Positions 21,356 to 30,195 of a stretch of DNA of 64,000 bases are shown in pieces. The DNA is from Rhodeus uyekii. Taxonomy: Eukaryota; Chordata; Actinopteri; Cypriniformes; Acheilognathidae. The notes under the pieces were generated by a model. That model ran no database searches and was not told where the DNA came from. It was given only the letters and a program-made list of their open reading frames with translations. Where the stretch lies: positions 1,054,001 to 1,118,000 of the forward strand of contig JAWRVZ010000055.1 in assembly GCA_037043235.1 (NCBI GenBank). The letters run 5' to 3'. Each line of letters opens with the position of its first letter. The first letter of the stretch is position 1. The position numbers and the translations under genes were made by a program.

Positions 21356-21400
21356 TGTTACGAACCTTTAGCTGTCTAGGGTAGGACATAACATTTAGTT
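21356..21400 (-). repeat. 5' LTR of Gmr1-like element, inner piece
   Basis: These 45 bases match the first 45 bases of the other LTR at 9496 in plus-strand sense. The LTR is then interrupted by the DIRS element and resumes at 26651. The GTT at 21398-21400 is repeated at 26651-26653 on the far side. Confidence 0.9.
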
Positions 21401-21700
21401 CCCTGTCAAGGGAACGAGACACTGCGTCGAGACGCGATTGGGAACCTTTCAGTTTATATGTCTCTTGAAGCACAATCAAACTCAGGTGCGGGAGTGTACG
21501 TCGCCGTGATGACGTCATCACGTCATGACCCGGGAGTATAAAGGCACGTCACGACCCGGAAGCGGGTTAGCTTTCAGTGTCTTCACAGCGCTCTAAGCTC
21601 AACGTGTGTGTGTATTGCAGACCTGTGTGTGATTCAGCCCAAGTCTAGTTTAAAAGAAAAGGGATTTCACCGTGTGTCTGTTGGAGTGTTTGTAGAAAAA
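21401..21700 (+). repeat. DIRS left inverted terminal repeat and leader
   Basis: The left end starts CCCTGTCAAGGGAACGAG. About 165 bases of it are the inverse complement of the right ITR. It contains the hexamer TATAAA near 21537 within GGGAGTATAAAGGCACG, a plausible TATA box, so the left ITR probably also carries the promoter. The mRNA start would lie shortly before the gag ATG at 21701. Confidence 0.75.
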
Positions 21701-22987
21701 ATGGCGGAGCAAGTTTTTCGGCGCTGTGTTACCCCTTGTCCCCGGTTTCTTTCGGGAAGGGATACACACGCCTTATGTGTAGCTTGCATGGGAGAGGAGC
21801 ATGCACGATCAGCGCTCGAGGGCACTGATTGTGCAGACTGTTTGCAAATGAGTTTGCGAACACTCCGATCCCGCCTGGCAGTTTTCGAGGAAACTGCCCG
21901 GGCTAGCGGCCCTCGTGGTTCCGGTCCCGCTGCGGCTGAGGCCCAGCGGCGGCTGCGATCATGGGGGTCGCAGATGGATCTATCAGAGGGGTCGGAGACG
22001 GGCTTTGCCTTTTCTCCGCCTTTACCTGGCAGATCTAGCCCCGTTAGGGAGCCGGAAGCACGCCCTGTGGCGGTTTCTTCCGACCCTGACGAGGCGATAC
22101 TGCAGCTATCCAGTTCCGAGGAACTGGATGTTGTTAGTATCGACGCTGATGAGGAGGTTCCGCCAGCCCCCTCACCAGCGTCAGATGAGTTGCTGGAGGT
22201 GGTGACTCGCGCCACCGCTAGGCTGGGCCTCGAGTGGCCGGCTGAGCGGACGCATGCTCGTCCAAAGAGCAGGCTGGACGAGCGCTTTTTGCCGTCCAGA
22301 GCACCACCTCAGCGCCGGTGTCTGCCTTTCTTCCCCGACCTCCACACTGAGGTGTCGAGGTCCTGGAATAGGCCCGCCTCCCACAGGGTGCATAACAGCG
22401 AGACCGCTGTTTATGCCTCCCTAGTGGGAGCTAAAGATCGCGGATACGGGGCAATGCCTAGAGTAGAGGAGTCCTTGGCTAATCATTTGGCTCCTCACTC
22501 ACCGCAGCCCCTAAAGGCACCGGTGCTCCCCACCAAACCTCTCAGGGTTACGTCATCGTTGGTGGGGCGAGCTTACTCATCGGCTGGTCAGGCTGCAGCA
22601 TGCCTCCACACCTCTTCCATGCTGCAGGCCTACCAGGCGGAACTCCTCGCAGATCTTGACGAGGAGGGAGGTATTGGGCCAGAAGCAGTCGCAGAACTGC
22701 GGAGGGCGACGGATCTTTCTCTCCGGGCTGCTAGGGAGACGGCCGCCTCTATTGGCCGATCTATGGCAGCCCTAGTAGCTACGGAGAGACATTTGTGGCT
22801 GAATCTGACTACCCTCAGCCAAAAGGATAAGAACATCCTCCTGGACGCCCCTCTGACGCCTCCTGGCCTCTTCGGCGATGCGGTTAAGCTAGCCGTCGAG
22901 AGGTTTCAGGCCGCCCTCAAGGTTCGCAAGCAAGAGCGTTCCATCCTCAGCCCAGTACCTCCTCATACCGCGCTGGGCAGAAGCTGA
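21701..22987 (+). CDS. DIRS ORF1, gag-like protein
   Basis: The first frame of the DIRS element. The frame is open from 21608, but the ATG at 21701 (MAEQVFRRCVTPCPRF) has a good context and starts the recognisable protein of about 428 residues. The N-terminus is cysteine-rich (CVTPCPRF, CVACMGEEHA, CADCLQMS), suggesting a zinc-binding fold. A long acidic and serine-rich linker follows, then a helical C-terminal half (~300-410) with LLADLDEEGGIGPEAV and LSQKDKNILLDAP, the part usually conserved in fish DIRS gag-like proteins. It probably coats the element RNA. The next frame starts about 200 bases downstream. Confidence 0.75.
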   Translation: MAEQVFRRCVTPCPRFLSGRDTHALCVACMGEEHARSALEGTDCADCLQMSLRTLRSRLAVFEETARASGPRGSGPAAAEAQRRLRSWGSQMDLSEGSETGFAFSPPLPGRSSPVREPEARPVAVSSDPDEAILQLSSSEELDVVSIDADEEVPPAPSPASDELLEVVTRATARLGLEWPAERTHARPKSRLDERFLPSRAPPQRRCLPFFPDLHTEVSRSWNRPASHRVHNSETAVYASLVGAKDRGYGAMPRVEESLANHLAPHSPQPLKAPVLPTKPLRVTSSLVGRAYSSAGQAAACLHTSSMLQAYQAELLADLDEEGGIGPEAVAELRRATDLSLRAARETAASIGRSMAALVATERHLWLNLTTLSQKDKNILLDAPLTPPGLFGDAVKLAVERFQAALKVRKQERSILSPVPPHTALGRS

Positions 22988-23194
22988 GTGTTGCGACTCG
23001 TCAGCCCCCCCCGAAAAAGAAGGGGAGGGCTTCGGGTCAGCAACCTCAGCCTCAGCCTTCTGGCCGGCAGACCGACCTGAGGGTCGTTCTGCAGGGCAAG
23101 AAGGCTAAAAGTAAGAGGCCCTGACATTCATGGTGTCAGGCCTCGCAGGGAGCCCCCCGTTGGTCCACCAGCCTGCCAACGCCCTGCGGCCCCT

Positions 23195-25249
23195 GTGGAT
23201 CTGGTTTCTCGAGAGAGCCAGTCCGATCAGGGACCAGGTGGTCTACCCCAGTTGTCACCCCGGCAGGGTGCACTGGGCAGATTGCCCCCTCTAAGGAGGG
23301 TCCTAGAGCATCCACTCCAGGTCCAGCGGCCTGGAGTGGAAACCCGAACAGAGACTGGTCTCGAGAGACTGGTACCCCTAGTAGAGTTCCTGGCGGCGTG
23401 GACACGTCTGCCAGGCATTTCTCAGTGGGTCCTGCGCACTATTCATGTGGGTTACACTATCCAGTTTCGGTCGAACCCTCCCAAGTTCGCGGGGGTTCTT
23501 CGGACAGAGGTAGACCCTGGGCAGGCTCGGGTTTTGGAACAAGAAGTCGAATCATTGCTGAGGAAAGAGGCCATAGAGTATGTACCTCTCTCAGCCACAG
23601 ATTCGGGCTTTTACAGCCGCTACTTCATAGTTCCGAAGAAGGATGGAGGTATGCGTCCTATTCTAGACCTTCGCCTGTTGAACAAGACTGTCAGGCGCCT
23701 GAAGTTCAGAATGTTGACTTTGAAACAGATCGTATCCCAAATCAAGTCCGAGGATTGGTTTGTGACGATAGATCTCAAAGACGCATATTTCCATATCTCC
23801 ATCCTTCCTCAACATCGGAAGTTTCTCAGGTTCGCCTTTGGGGGCAAGGCTTACCAATACCGAGTACTTCCATTCGGCCTAGCGCTATCCCCTCGCACCT
23901 TCACCAAATGCATGGACGCAGCGCTCGCCCCGCTGCGGTCCACTGGTATCCGTGTACTGAACTACATCGACGATTGGTTGATTTTGGCTCAGACACAAGA
24001 ATTAGCGGTCCGGCATCGAGATGTCGTACTCGCGCATATGAAGGAGCTGGGGCTGAGACTCAATGCCAAGAAGAGTATCCTCTCTCCTGTGCAGAGGACA
24101 ACCTTCCTAGGCGTTGTTTGGGACTCGGCGTCAATGTCTGCACGGCTATCCCCCGTGCGCATTGCCGCCGTTCTGTCCTTAGTCCAGGATATCAAGCTAG
24201 GCCAGCTGCTCACTGTCAAGCACTTCCAGAGAGTGCTGGGGCTCATGGCGGCAGCGTCCAGTGTTATCCCACTCGGCCTGCTCCACATGAGACCCCTGCA
24301 GTGGTGGCTGAAGACCAGAGGGTTTTCCCCGAGGGGCAACCCCTTCCGTCTGATCAAGGTGTCAAGGCGCTGCCTTCGAGCCTTGCATCCGTGGAAGCAG
24401 AACTGGTTTTTGTCCCAGAAGCTCGCACTGGGAGCTATCTGTCACCGCGTCATGCTGTCGACAGATGCGTCCCGCGCGGGCTGGGGGGCGGTCCTGAGGG
24501 ACCGCTCGGCCAGGGGTCTATGGGACGGGCACCACCTCTCCTGGCATATCAACGCCTTGGAGATGATGGCTGTCCGGATGGCGCTACGGGCGTTTCTCCC
24601 CGACCTCAGAGGCCGTCATGTAGTAGTACGGACCGACAATACGTCGGTGGTCTCCTACATAAATCACCAGGGAGGTCTCCGGTCTCGTCGACTTTCCAAG
24701 TTGGCGATCAGGATCCTCCTCTGGGCCCAGAGGGAACTGCTCTCTCTTCGAGCGGTATATATCCCGGGGGCCCAGAACCTGGGGGCAGACTTCCTGTCGA
24801 GGCAGGGGCCGAGGCCCGGGGAATGGCGACTCCACTCTCAGGTGGTGGAGCAGATTTGGGAGAGATTCGGCCAGGCTCAAGTGGATCTGTTTGCGTCTCG
24901 AGAGACGACTCACTGCCCACTCTGGTTCTCCCTTTATCTTCCAGCGCCTCTCGGCCTGGACGCCATGAGGCAAGGGTGGCCAAATCTACCCCTGTATGCC
25001 TTTCCCCCCGTAGCTCTGCTCCCAGGGGTTCTGGAGAAGGTTCGCCGGGAGAAGGTCCGTCTCACTCTAGTTGCCCCGCGCTGGCCGGGCAGGGTGTGGT
25101 TTTCGGACCTGGTGTCCCTCCTAGACGGCACTCCGTGGGAGATTCCGGTCAGGAGGGACCTCCTGTCCCAGGCTCAGGGGAGGATTTTCCATCCTCACCC
25201 AGAACTGTGGAAACTGTGGGTCTGGCCCCTGAGGGGGCCCAGCTCATAG
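23195..25249 (+). CDS. DIRS reverse transcriptase, RNase H and methyltransferase-like region
   Basis: A 684-codon frame. RT spans about residues 105-310, with YFIVPKKDGGMRPILDLRLL, TIDLKDAYFHI, LPFGLALSPRTFTKCMD and the catalytic NYIDDWLIL (~256). RNase H follows at ~420-545 with STDASRAGWGA, ALEMMAV, VRTDNTSVV and LGADFLSR, so the acidic residues are kept. The C-terminal ~130 residues (VDLFASRETTHCP, YAFPPVALLP, LVAPRWPGRVW) match the region described in DIRS elements as a putative methyltransferase-like domain; activity cannot be judged. The first ATG is not obviously the natural start, as homologous sequence may begin upstream in the 22990-23195 linker. It overlaps the frame carrying the recombinase. 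Confidence 0.85.
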   Translation: MDLVSRESQSDQGPGGLPQLSPRQGALGRLPPLRRVLEHPLQVQRPGVETRTETGLERLVPLVEFLAAWTRLPGISQWVLRTIHVGYTIQFRSNPPKFAGVLRTEVDPGQARVLEQEVESLLRKEAIEYVPLSATDSGFYSRYFIVPKKDGGMRPILDLRLLNKTVRRLKFRMLTLKQIVSQIKSEDWFVTIDLKDAYFHISILPQHRKFLRFAFGGKAYQYRVLPFGLALSPRTFTKCMDAALAPLRSTGIRVLNYIDDWLILAQTQELAVRHRDVVLAHMKELGLRLNAKKSILSPVQRTTFLGVVWDSASMSARLSPVRIAAVLSLVQDIKLGQLLTVKHFQRVLGLMAAASSVIPLGLLHMRPLQWWLKTRGFSPRGNPFRLIKVSRRCLRALHPWKQNWFLSQKLALGAICHRVMLSTDASRAGWGAVLRDRSARGLWDGHHLSWHINALEMMAVRMALRAFLPDLRGRHVVVRTDNTSVVSYINHQGGLRSRRLSKLAIRILLWAQRELLSLRAVYIPGAQNLGADFLSRQGPRPGEWRLHSQVVEQIWERFGQAQVDLFASRETTHCPLWFSLYLPAPLGLDAMRQGWPNLPLYAFPPVALLPGVLEKVRREKVRLTLVAPRWPGRVWFSDLVSLLDGTPWEIPVRRDLLSQAQGRIFHPHPELWKLWVWPLRGPSS

Positions 25250-26247
25250 AGTCTGGTCTCTCAGCCGAGGTTGTAGAGACCATTCTCCACTCCAGAGCCC
25301 CGTCCACGAGGAAACTGTACGCTCAGAAGTGGAAGATTTTCACTTCTTGGTGTTGCGAAAAGCAGCTGAACCCAGTTACCTGCCAGGTTGGCACCGTGCT
25401 GGAGTTCCTGCAAGAAAGGTTCGCAGCAGGGCTGTCCCCCTCCACACTAAAGGTTTACGTGGCTGCCATAGCTGCTTACCACGTACCTTTGAGTGGTGCC
25501 GCTTTGGGCAGGGACCCCCTCATAGTTCGTTTCCTACGTGGCACTCAGAGGCTGAGGCCTGTAGTACGTTCAAGGGTGCCTCCTTGGGACCTGTCCCTGG
25601 TGCTCCAGGCCTTGTCCCAGGCTCCCTTCGAACCGCTGGATGAGATTTCAGACAAGCACCTTACTCTTAAAACTCTCTTTCTTCTCGCCATTTCTTCCCT
25701 CAAGAGGATTGGTGACATGCAGGCCCTCTCCGTGGCCCCTTCATGTTTAGAGTTTGCGCCCGGCTTGGCTAAAGCTTTCCTCTATCCCAAGCCGGGTTAT
25801 GTACCTAAAGTGCTGTCTAGTCCTATGCGCCATATAGTGCTACAGGCTCTCTGTCCTCCTCCATTCACTGATCATGACCAGGAGTTAAAGAACAGGGTTT
25901 GTCCAGTGCGAGCACTGGACGCCTACGTCCACAGAACTGCTACGTGGCGTAGGTCAGACCAAATCTTTGTCTGTTTTGGGGCCCCCAGAGGCTCCCCTGC
26001 TTCTAAACCTACTATGAGCAGATGGATTTCAGAGTCTATTTCTCTAGCCTATGAGCTGGCAGGACAGCAGTGTCCACTGTCTGTCCGAGCTCATTCTACT
26101 CGGAGCATGGCTGCCTCGAAAACCTTTTTCGCAGGGGCTTCCCTCGCGGACATTTGTGATGCGGCTGGCTGGTCCTCACCGCATACCTTTATTAGGTTCT
26201 ACCAGTTAGACCTAAACCCCGCCTTGGGATCATTGGCGTTATCGTAG
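25250..26247 (+). CDS. DIRS tyrosine recombinase
   Basis: The C-terminal third of a long open frame (23398-26247) that lies in a different frame from RT. Only the last ~330 codons look like protein-coding sequence; the earlier part is the RT gene read out of frame. The core-binding domain has RAPSTRKLYAQKW and LSPSTLKVYVAAIAAYH. The catalytic domain shows the first arginine in SLKRIGDMQAL, the HxxR box in RAHSTRSMA, W in AAGWSSPHTF and the nucleophile tyrosine in IRFYQLD. It would integrate the circular cDNA by strand exchange. Expression may need a frameshift or separate initiation from the RT message. No stop interrupts it. Confidence 0.85.
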
Positions 26248-26322
26248 TGAGCTACATTTCGCTTGGCATACCCCGTACGCTGAGGCGGCGTGGGTATTCC
26301 TCGTTCCCAATCGCGTCTCGAC

Positions 26323-26400
26323 GCAGTGCGAGTTCCCTTGACAGGGAACGTCTCAGGTTACGTACGTAACCATAGTTCCCTAAGAGGGAACGAGACACTG
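26323..26400 (+). repeat. DIRS internal complementary region
   Basis: Reading left to right, this segment is the inverse complement of the element's left end (CCCTTGACAGGGAAC) fused at one shared AAC (26347-26349) to the inverse complement of its right end (AACGTCTCAGGTTACG). It therefore represents the circle junction, the hallmark of DIRS replication, and serves as template to restore both ends. Confidence 0.9.
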
Positions 26401-26450
26401 CGTCTTGCAGCCTCAGCTCCTAGGCATGCCGGCCTGTTCAGACACTGTTC

Positions 26451-26650
26451 AAGCTAACCCGCTTCCGGGTCGTGACGTGCCTTTATACTCCCGGGTCATG
26501 ACGTGATGACGTCATCACGGCGACGTACACTCCCGCACCTGAGTTTGATTGTGCTTCAAGAGACATATAAACTGAAAGGTTCCCAATCGCGTCTCGACGC
26601 AGTGTCTCGTTCCCTCTTAGGGAACTATGGTTACGTACGTAACCTGAGAC
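26451..26650 (+). repeat. DIRS right inverted terminal repeat
   Basis: The inverse complement of the left end from about 26452 to 26615, then a right-end extension containing GGTTACGTACGTAACC, a palindrome, before the border at 26650. The matching TATAAA sits here in reverse. Confidence 0.85.
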
Positions 26651-27430
26651 GTTTTAAAATATTGCTTTGGAGTGAGCAGTAGAAAAGACCAGGTCACAAA
26701 TTTGCAGTTCAATTAGTTTATTACCATAAAGCCGAAGCCACTAAATGGGTGTACTATGTACAGTGTGTAAAGTAATTAAAGAAAAGAGAAATAACAAGCA
26801 ACTAATGGGGATCAATGAACGAAGGTGGCACCAAATCAAAGAAAGGAATAAAACAAAACAGTTGGTAAACTAAATTCCCAAAACCCTCTAATCTGACTAA
26901 CCAAAACAAAATGTGAAAATTAAACCCGGAGTCTTCAGCGCGTCCGGCGCCCAGACTAAACTATACTGACTAATAACCGAAAAATACAAAAGTGGCACTC
27001 ACCGCTTACCTGGTGTTTCTAACATTTATTAGCTACGGGCAATATGTATGTCGCACGACATGCTTTCCTGTCCCTTGTCCCCCGAAAGGATTAAGTGAAC
27101 AGTACTCAAAAACAACCTTTGCTTTAAGGCTGTCACAAACGAGTACAAATGTTGAACCACAAATAATATACAAAGTATATTCAAAATATTAACAGAAGTT
27201 AACAACAAACTCAAAACCAAACACACCACACACACTCTGAGCTTGAGCTGCTAGCTGCTGATCATGGTGAGCAGGGAAGTTTTATATCAGCAGGGCGGCG
27301 CTTGATTGGCTGCCCAGATGACATCACTGATGAAGATTGGCAGTTGTGTCCTCCAATCAGCAAAGACCTAATAGGAAGGATAGGTGGAGAACAAAAGTAG
27401 CTTCAAAAATAAACTGTCAAGCACGTAACA
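26651..27430 (-). repeat. 5' LTR of Gmr1-like element, outer piece
   Basis: Continuation of the LTR after the DIRS insertion, matching 9541-10325 of the other LTR. Differences are few: a 7-base deletion, a one-base deletion near 26828 and about five substitutions. It ends GTAACA at 27430 and is followed by the CAGAG duplication at 27431-27435. Confidence 0.9.
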
Positions 27431-27435
27431 CAGAG
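27431..27435 (+). repeat. 5-bp target-site duplication (right), CAGAG
   Basis: The second copy of CAGAG, next to the outer LTR end. It pairs with 9491-9495. Confidence 0.9.
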
Positions 27436-27901
27436 GTTCCTAGGTAAAACTGAATTCGGCTGAACGCAACTGTGATGTGGGGAATAGGGAGCTGTTGTCA
27501 ATGAAAGCCGCAATCGAAGAGTGGAGACATTGGTTAGAGGAGGCCATCCATCACTTTCAGGTGATTCCATATCGCAAGAATCTAGAGTATATTAAGAATG
27601 TATATTGCAAAATGCCGGAATCCTCGTCATGCACGGTGGTCTTTTTCACTCGCTTCCAGTTTACTGTAACATACAGACCCGGCAGCAAGAATAGTAAGGC
27701 TGATGCCCTCTCCAGGCGCCATGATCCTCCTGCGGGAAATATCTGCCCCAAACCTATTCTTCCACCAGCAGTCATTATAGGCCCTGTCTCTTGGGACCTA
27801 ATGGAAGAGATCTGACAAACCTATCCACAAGAACCACCGCCCGTCAGCTGCCCACCAAACAAACATTATGTACCACAAAGTCCATTTCATTCAGAGTACG
27901 A
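27436..27901 (+). pseudogene. pol: Sushi-type RT thumb remnant, RNase H and pre-integrase linker
   Basis: The right half of the sushi element split by the Gmr1-like insertion. The first bases complete the RT thumb motif begun at 9495. After about 10 bases the sequence jumps to RNase H (SAERNCDVGNREL at ~27457, then LLSMKAAIEEWRHWLE), so several hundred bases of the thumb and connection are deleted. The RNase H end shows FTVTYRPGSKNSKADALSRRHD with its terminal aspartate. The linker to integrase (PPNKHYVPQS) is readable up to about 27900 after a stop. The rest of integrase and the 3' LTR are not found. Confidence 0.8.
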
Positions 27902-28116
27902 GGTAAGTCACATAGGTGCCAACCTTTGCATTTACTGTTTTGGTTTGTTTGTTTGCAGGATTTTACCATGTGAACTAGAAATGCAACACCTCTTAATAGG
28001 GAGGATAGAGTGGAGAACCACAGGAAACGGGCACAGGTAAGCTTTGGTTCTTCCATGTTAGTAGCACATGTTTGTACTTGTGATCGGATTACTGCATTCT
28101 GATTCTCATTTCTCAG
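27902..28116 (+). other. Two intron-like segments after the sushi fragment
   Basis: At 27902 homology to pol ends exactly at GTAAGT, and a pyrimidine-rich TTTGTTTGTTTGCAG follows at 27945-27959. A second GTAAGC begins near 28037 and is followed by a TTCTCATTTCTCAG at about 28103-28116. These look like two short introns. They may be chance, or remnants of a transcript that incorporated the retroelement. Confidence 0.25.
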
Positions 28117-28598
28117 TCCTTTTCAGCTTCATTTAGCTCAAATATTTAATTCAATAGCCTTAGCTTCAGATGCCACAGGTACCAAAACACCAACAACAAA
28201 GAAAATTATTTCCACAAACTTGACGGTATCAGCACCATGCTCCTGTGCACCTTCTCTGATGGCTCTTTGTAGCCTTTAAACACACACTGTAGGAGATGGC
28301 CCTTTTTTAAAGACATGGACCTTCATTCAATATTCAATTCTTTGTTGACATTATTGTCCTTCTGCCAACTAAAACATAAGAATTTGTGTTGGTATTCACG
28401 AATCAAGATCAATGGAACATCTGCTGAATGTCCACTATGATTGGAACTTTCTCTTTCCGAAAGTGTTGAAGGATGCCCACTCAGGAGTTATTAAGGTCCT
28501 TAGATCAAACCAGATATAAAAAACTCTGGTCTAGCTAATGAAAGATTGCTTTGGTCATCCAGGATTGCATAGGCTTTGATTCCATGTCCTCAGAACCC

Positions 28599-28890
28599 TT
28601 ATGGTATATCTTCACGAGAGCATTTTAAAGCATGAACCTGGACTGCAAACTTTTGTGCAGCTTGTACTGACAACAACCGAGTTAGGATGATCTTCTCCCT
28701 CCCACCTGTTCTCCTGTGATAGAGAAGGAGCTTTAAATGCTTGAGGTGATGAGCAGAGTGTAGTCTCTCCCATGCTTTGTGTACAACAAGATTGGGGTTG
28801 CTGACGTACCGAGCATATGCGTTTGATCTTGTAACAGTCCTCCAGCCTGTCACTTGATATAAGATAGGCTGTAATTTTATTCCTCCCCAT
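28599..28890 (-). pseudogene. Possible retroelement gag-like fragment
   Basis: A minus-strand open stretch of about 85 codons contains YVSNPNLVVHKAWERL followed by a basic region. This faintly resembles gag proteins of BEL/Pao-type elements of fish, and the adjacent minus-strand sequence includes a peptide reminiscent of their protease region (AILDDQSNLSLARPEFF, about 28586-28536). Frames are broken and no LTR was found. The assignment is weak. Confidence 0.3.
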
Positions 28891-30159
28891 TAGGGGGTGA
28901 TCTAGTGATGCTGGGGTCAGATAAAGTAAAGTGATCAGTAGAGGAAGAGAGTATGGTTACCTTTCAGGTAATATGCCACCATGTCTTTCTGGCTGTTATT
29001 TGTGAAGTCCTTGTTGAGAAACACTTGTTTTCATGCTCAACTGTAAGTAACTTCTTTTTGTTTAATGTTAAAATGTATGTGGAGGCCACTCCATTTGTAA
29101 AAGTGGCTGAATTGGAATTTCTCTTGTTTGATTTAACGTAGATAATTAACAGAAGGTGTTTTGTATGTTGTTGAAGGACTTGTCTTGTTCTCGGTATGCT
29201 TAATGCATATTTTTGTCATCTTTGTGGATCTGGAGAGGATTTGTTACCACATCTGATGGCTATGGACTAAGGAAATCTGTTCAGAGGAAAGACTTTCGTG
29301 GAAATCAGCATAACCGGGAGGAGATATACAATTTTTCTTGGACCGCTTTTTCTTTGGATATCCCTGTCAAACGGACAGGCAACTCCGGACATCATAGTAA
29401 CAGCTAAGACATTCTCTGACTCTTTAACTTTTACATAAACCTTGCTCCACCTAACACAAAATATGTTATCTGAGTGAGATGTTTCTGGGTATGTAAATCT
29501 CTGAAATCTCTTTAAGGTCATGTTGTGTGTTTTGTTTGTTTGGTTGAGGGAATTGATGGGATTTTGTGTGAGAAGATTTTGGTGTGAATAATACTTAAAG
29601 AAAAACAAAGAAATGAAAGAAGAGTTTGTGGCTGCCTTATTTACTAGAGGTTTAAAAGATGTGTTAATGTTTATGACCTTCCCTAAACTCAGATGTATAA
29701 CCAGTATTTGTACAAAGTAACACGTGCAGTTATAATCTGTTAGCCAGGTTCCTTTCCCTGCCTTTAGTCATGCAATCCAATTTTTGGGTTGCTGTGAGGT
29801 GAAATTCATGAGCTGCAGCTGAATGGAGATTAACGTGACGAATAATTTTCGGGCTTATCATCAAATTCGTACAGTCCTGAATTAACAAGGTCTTGTCTCT
29901 AGAAACATATTACTTAGCATGTGCGTTCATGATAAGGCTTCTGACTTCAGACTTCGTTGCACCTGCCGATAGATCAGGTAGGTTTGTTACAGGTAAGAAC
30001 AAACTATCAGCTTTCTCAGACCTTGGCTTATTGTTGAAGGACTTTTCACTGTAATGTTCTCATGCAGCGTGTTGAATCTCTGACTAAACGCCACGTTAAA
30101 CCATAGCAAATGAAGACAGTCTTGTAGTAACGTTGACTAATGAAGAGTCTTGTAGTAAG
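28891..30159. other. Non-coding or unrecognised TE-derived DNA
   Basis: I recognise no gene. An open stretch at 29213-29407 has no known motif. A short duplication of AGTCTTGTAGTAA occurs near 30118-30155. This tract lies inside the 36-bp direct repeats, so it may belong to the decayed outer element. Confidence 0.4.
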
Positions 30160-30195
30160 TATCATTTACTGTCACTCTTAGTCATTAACATGTTG
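30160..30195 (+). repeat. 36-bp direct repeat, right copy
   Basis: Matches 6954-6989 with a single mismatch. Beyond it the sequence returns to AT-rich single-copy DNA. Confidence 0.75.

Larger units (their letters stand above)
21401..26650 (+). mobile_element. DIRS-type tyrosine-recombinase retrotransposon
   Basis: A 5.25-kb DIRS-like element inserted in the 5' LTR of the Gmr1-like element. It has inverted terminal repeats (about 21410-21573 against 26452-26615) and three coding regions: gag-like, RT/RNase H, and tyrosine recombinase in another frame. An internal complementary region at 26323-26400 matches the two outer ends joined together. No target duplication is present; instead a GTT trinucleotide occurs at both borders and once, as AAC, in the internal complementary region. 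That is expected if a circular cDNA is integrated by a tyrosine recombinase. Coding frames are largely open, so it is probably young. Confidence 0.9.
9496..27430 (-). mobile_element. Ty3/gypsy LTR retrotransposon, Gmr1-like domain order, with nested insertions
   Basis: A complete LTR element on the minus strand, defined by two near-identical LTRs beginning TGTTACG and ending GTAACA (plus-strand sense) and a CAGAG duplication on both sides. Read on the minus strand the order is LTR, tRNA-Pro-type primer site, gag, protease, integrase, RT/RNase H, polypurine tract, LTR. Integrase before RT is the order known from Gmr1-type elements of deuterostomes rather than standard gypsy. It hosts three later insertions: a CR1/Rex1-like LINE in gag, an L2-type LINE inside that LINE, and a DIRS element in the 5' LTR. 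A pol deletion and the insertions make it non-autonomous now. Confidence 0.85.

Noticed and set aside
21667..22215. 182-codon minus-strand open frame
   Set aside because: Shadow of the DIRS gag-like gene; low-complexity serine-rich product caused by GC-rich composition.
23398..25240. First ~615 codons of the long recombinase frame as a separate protein
   Set aside because: Antiphase to RT, low-complexity serine/arginine/glycine-rich, and without any domain; only the last third reads as recombinase.
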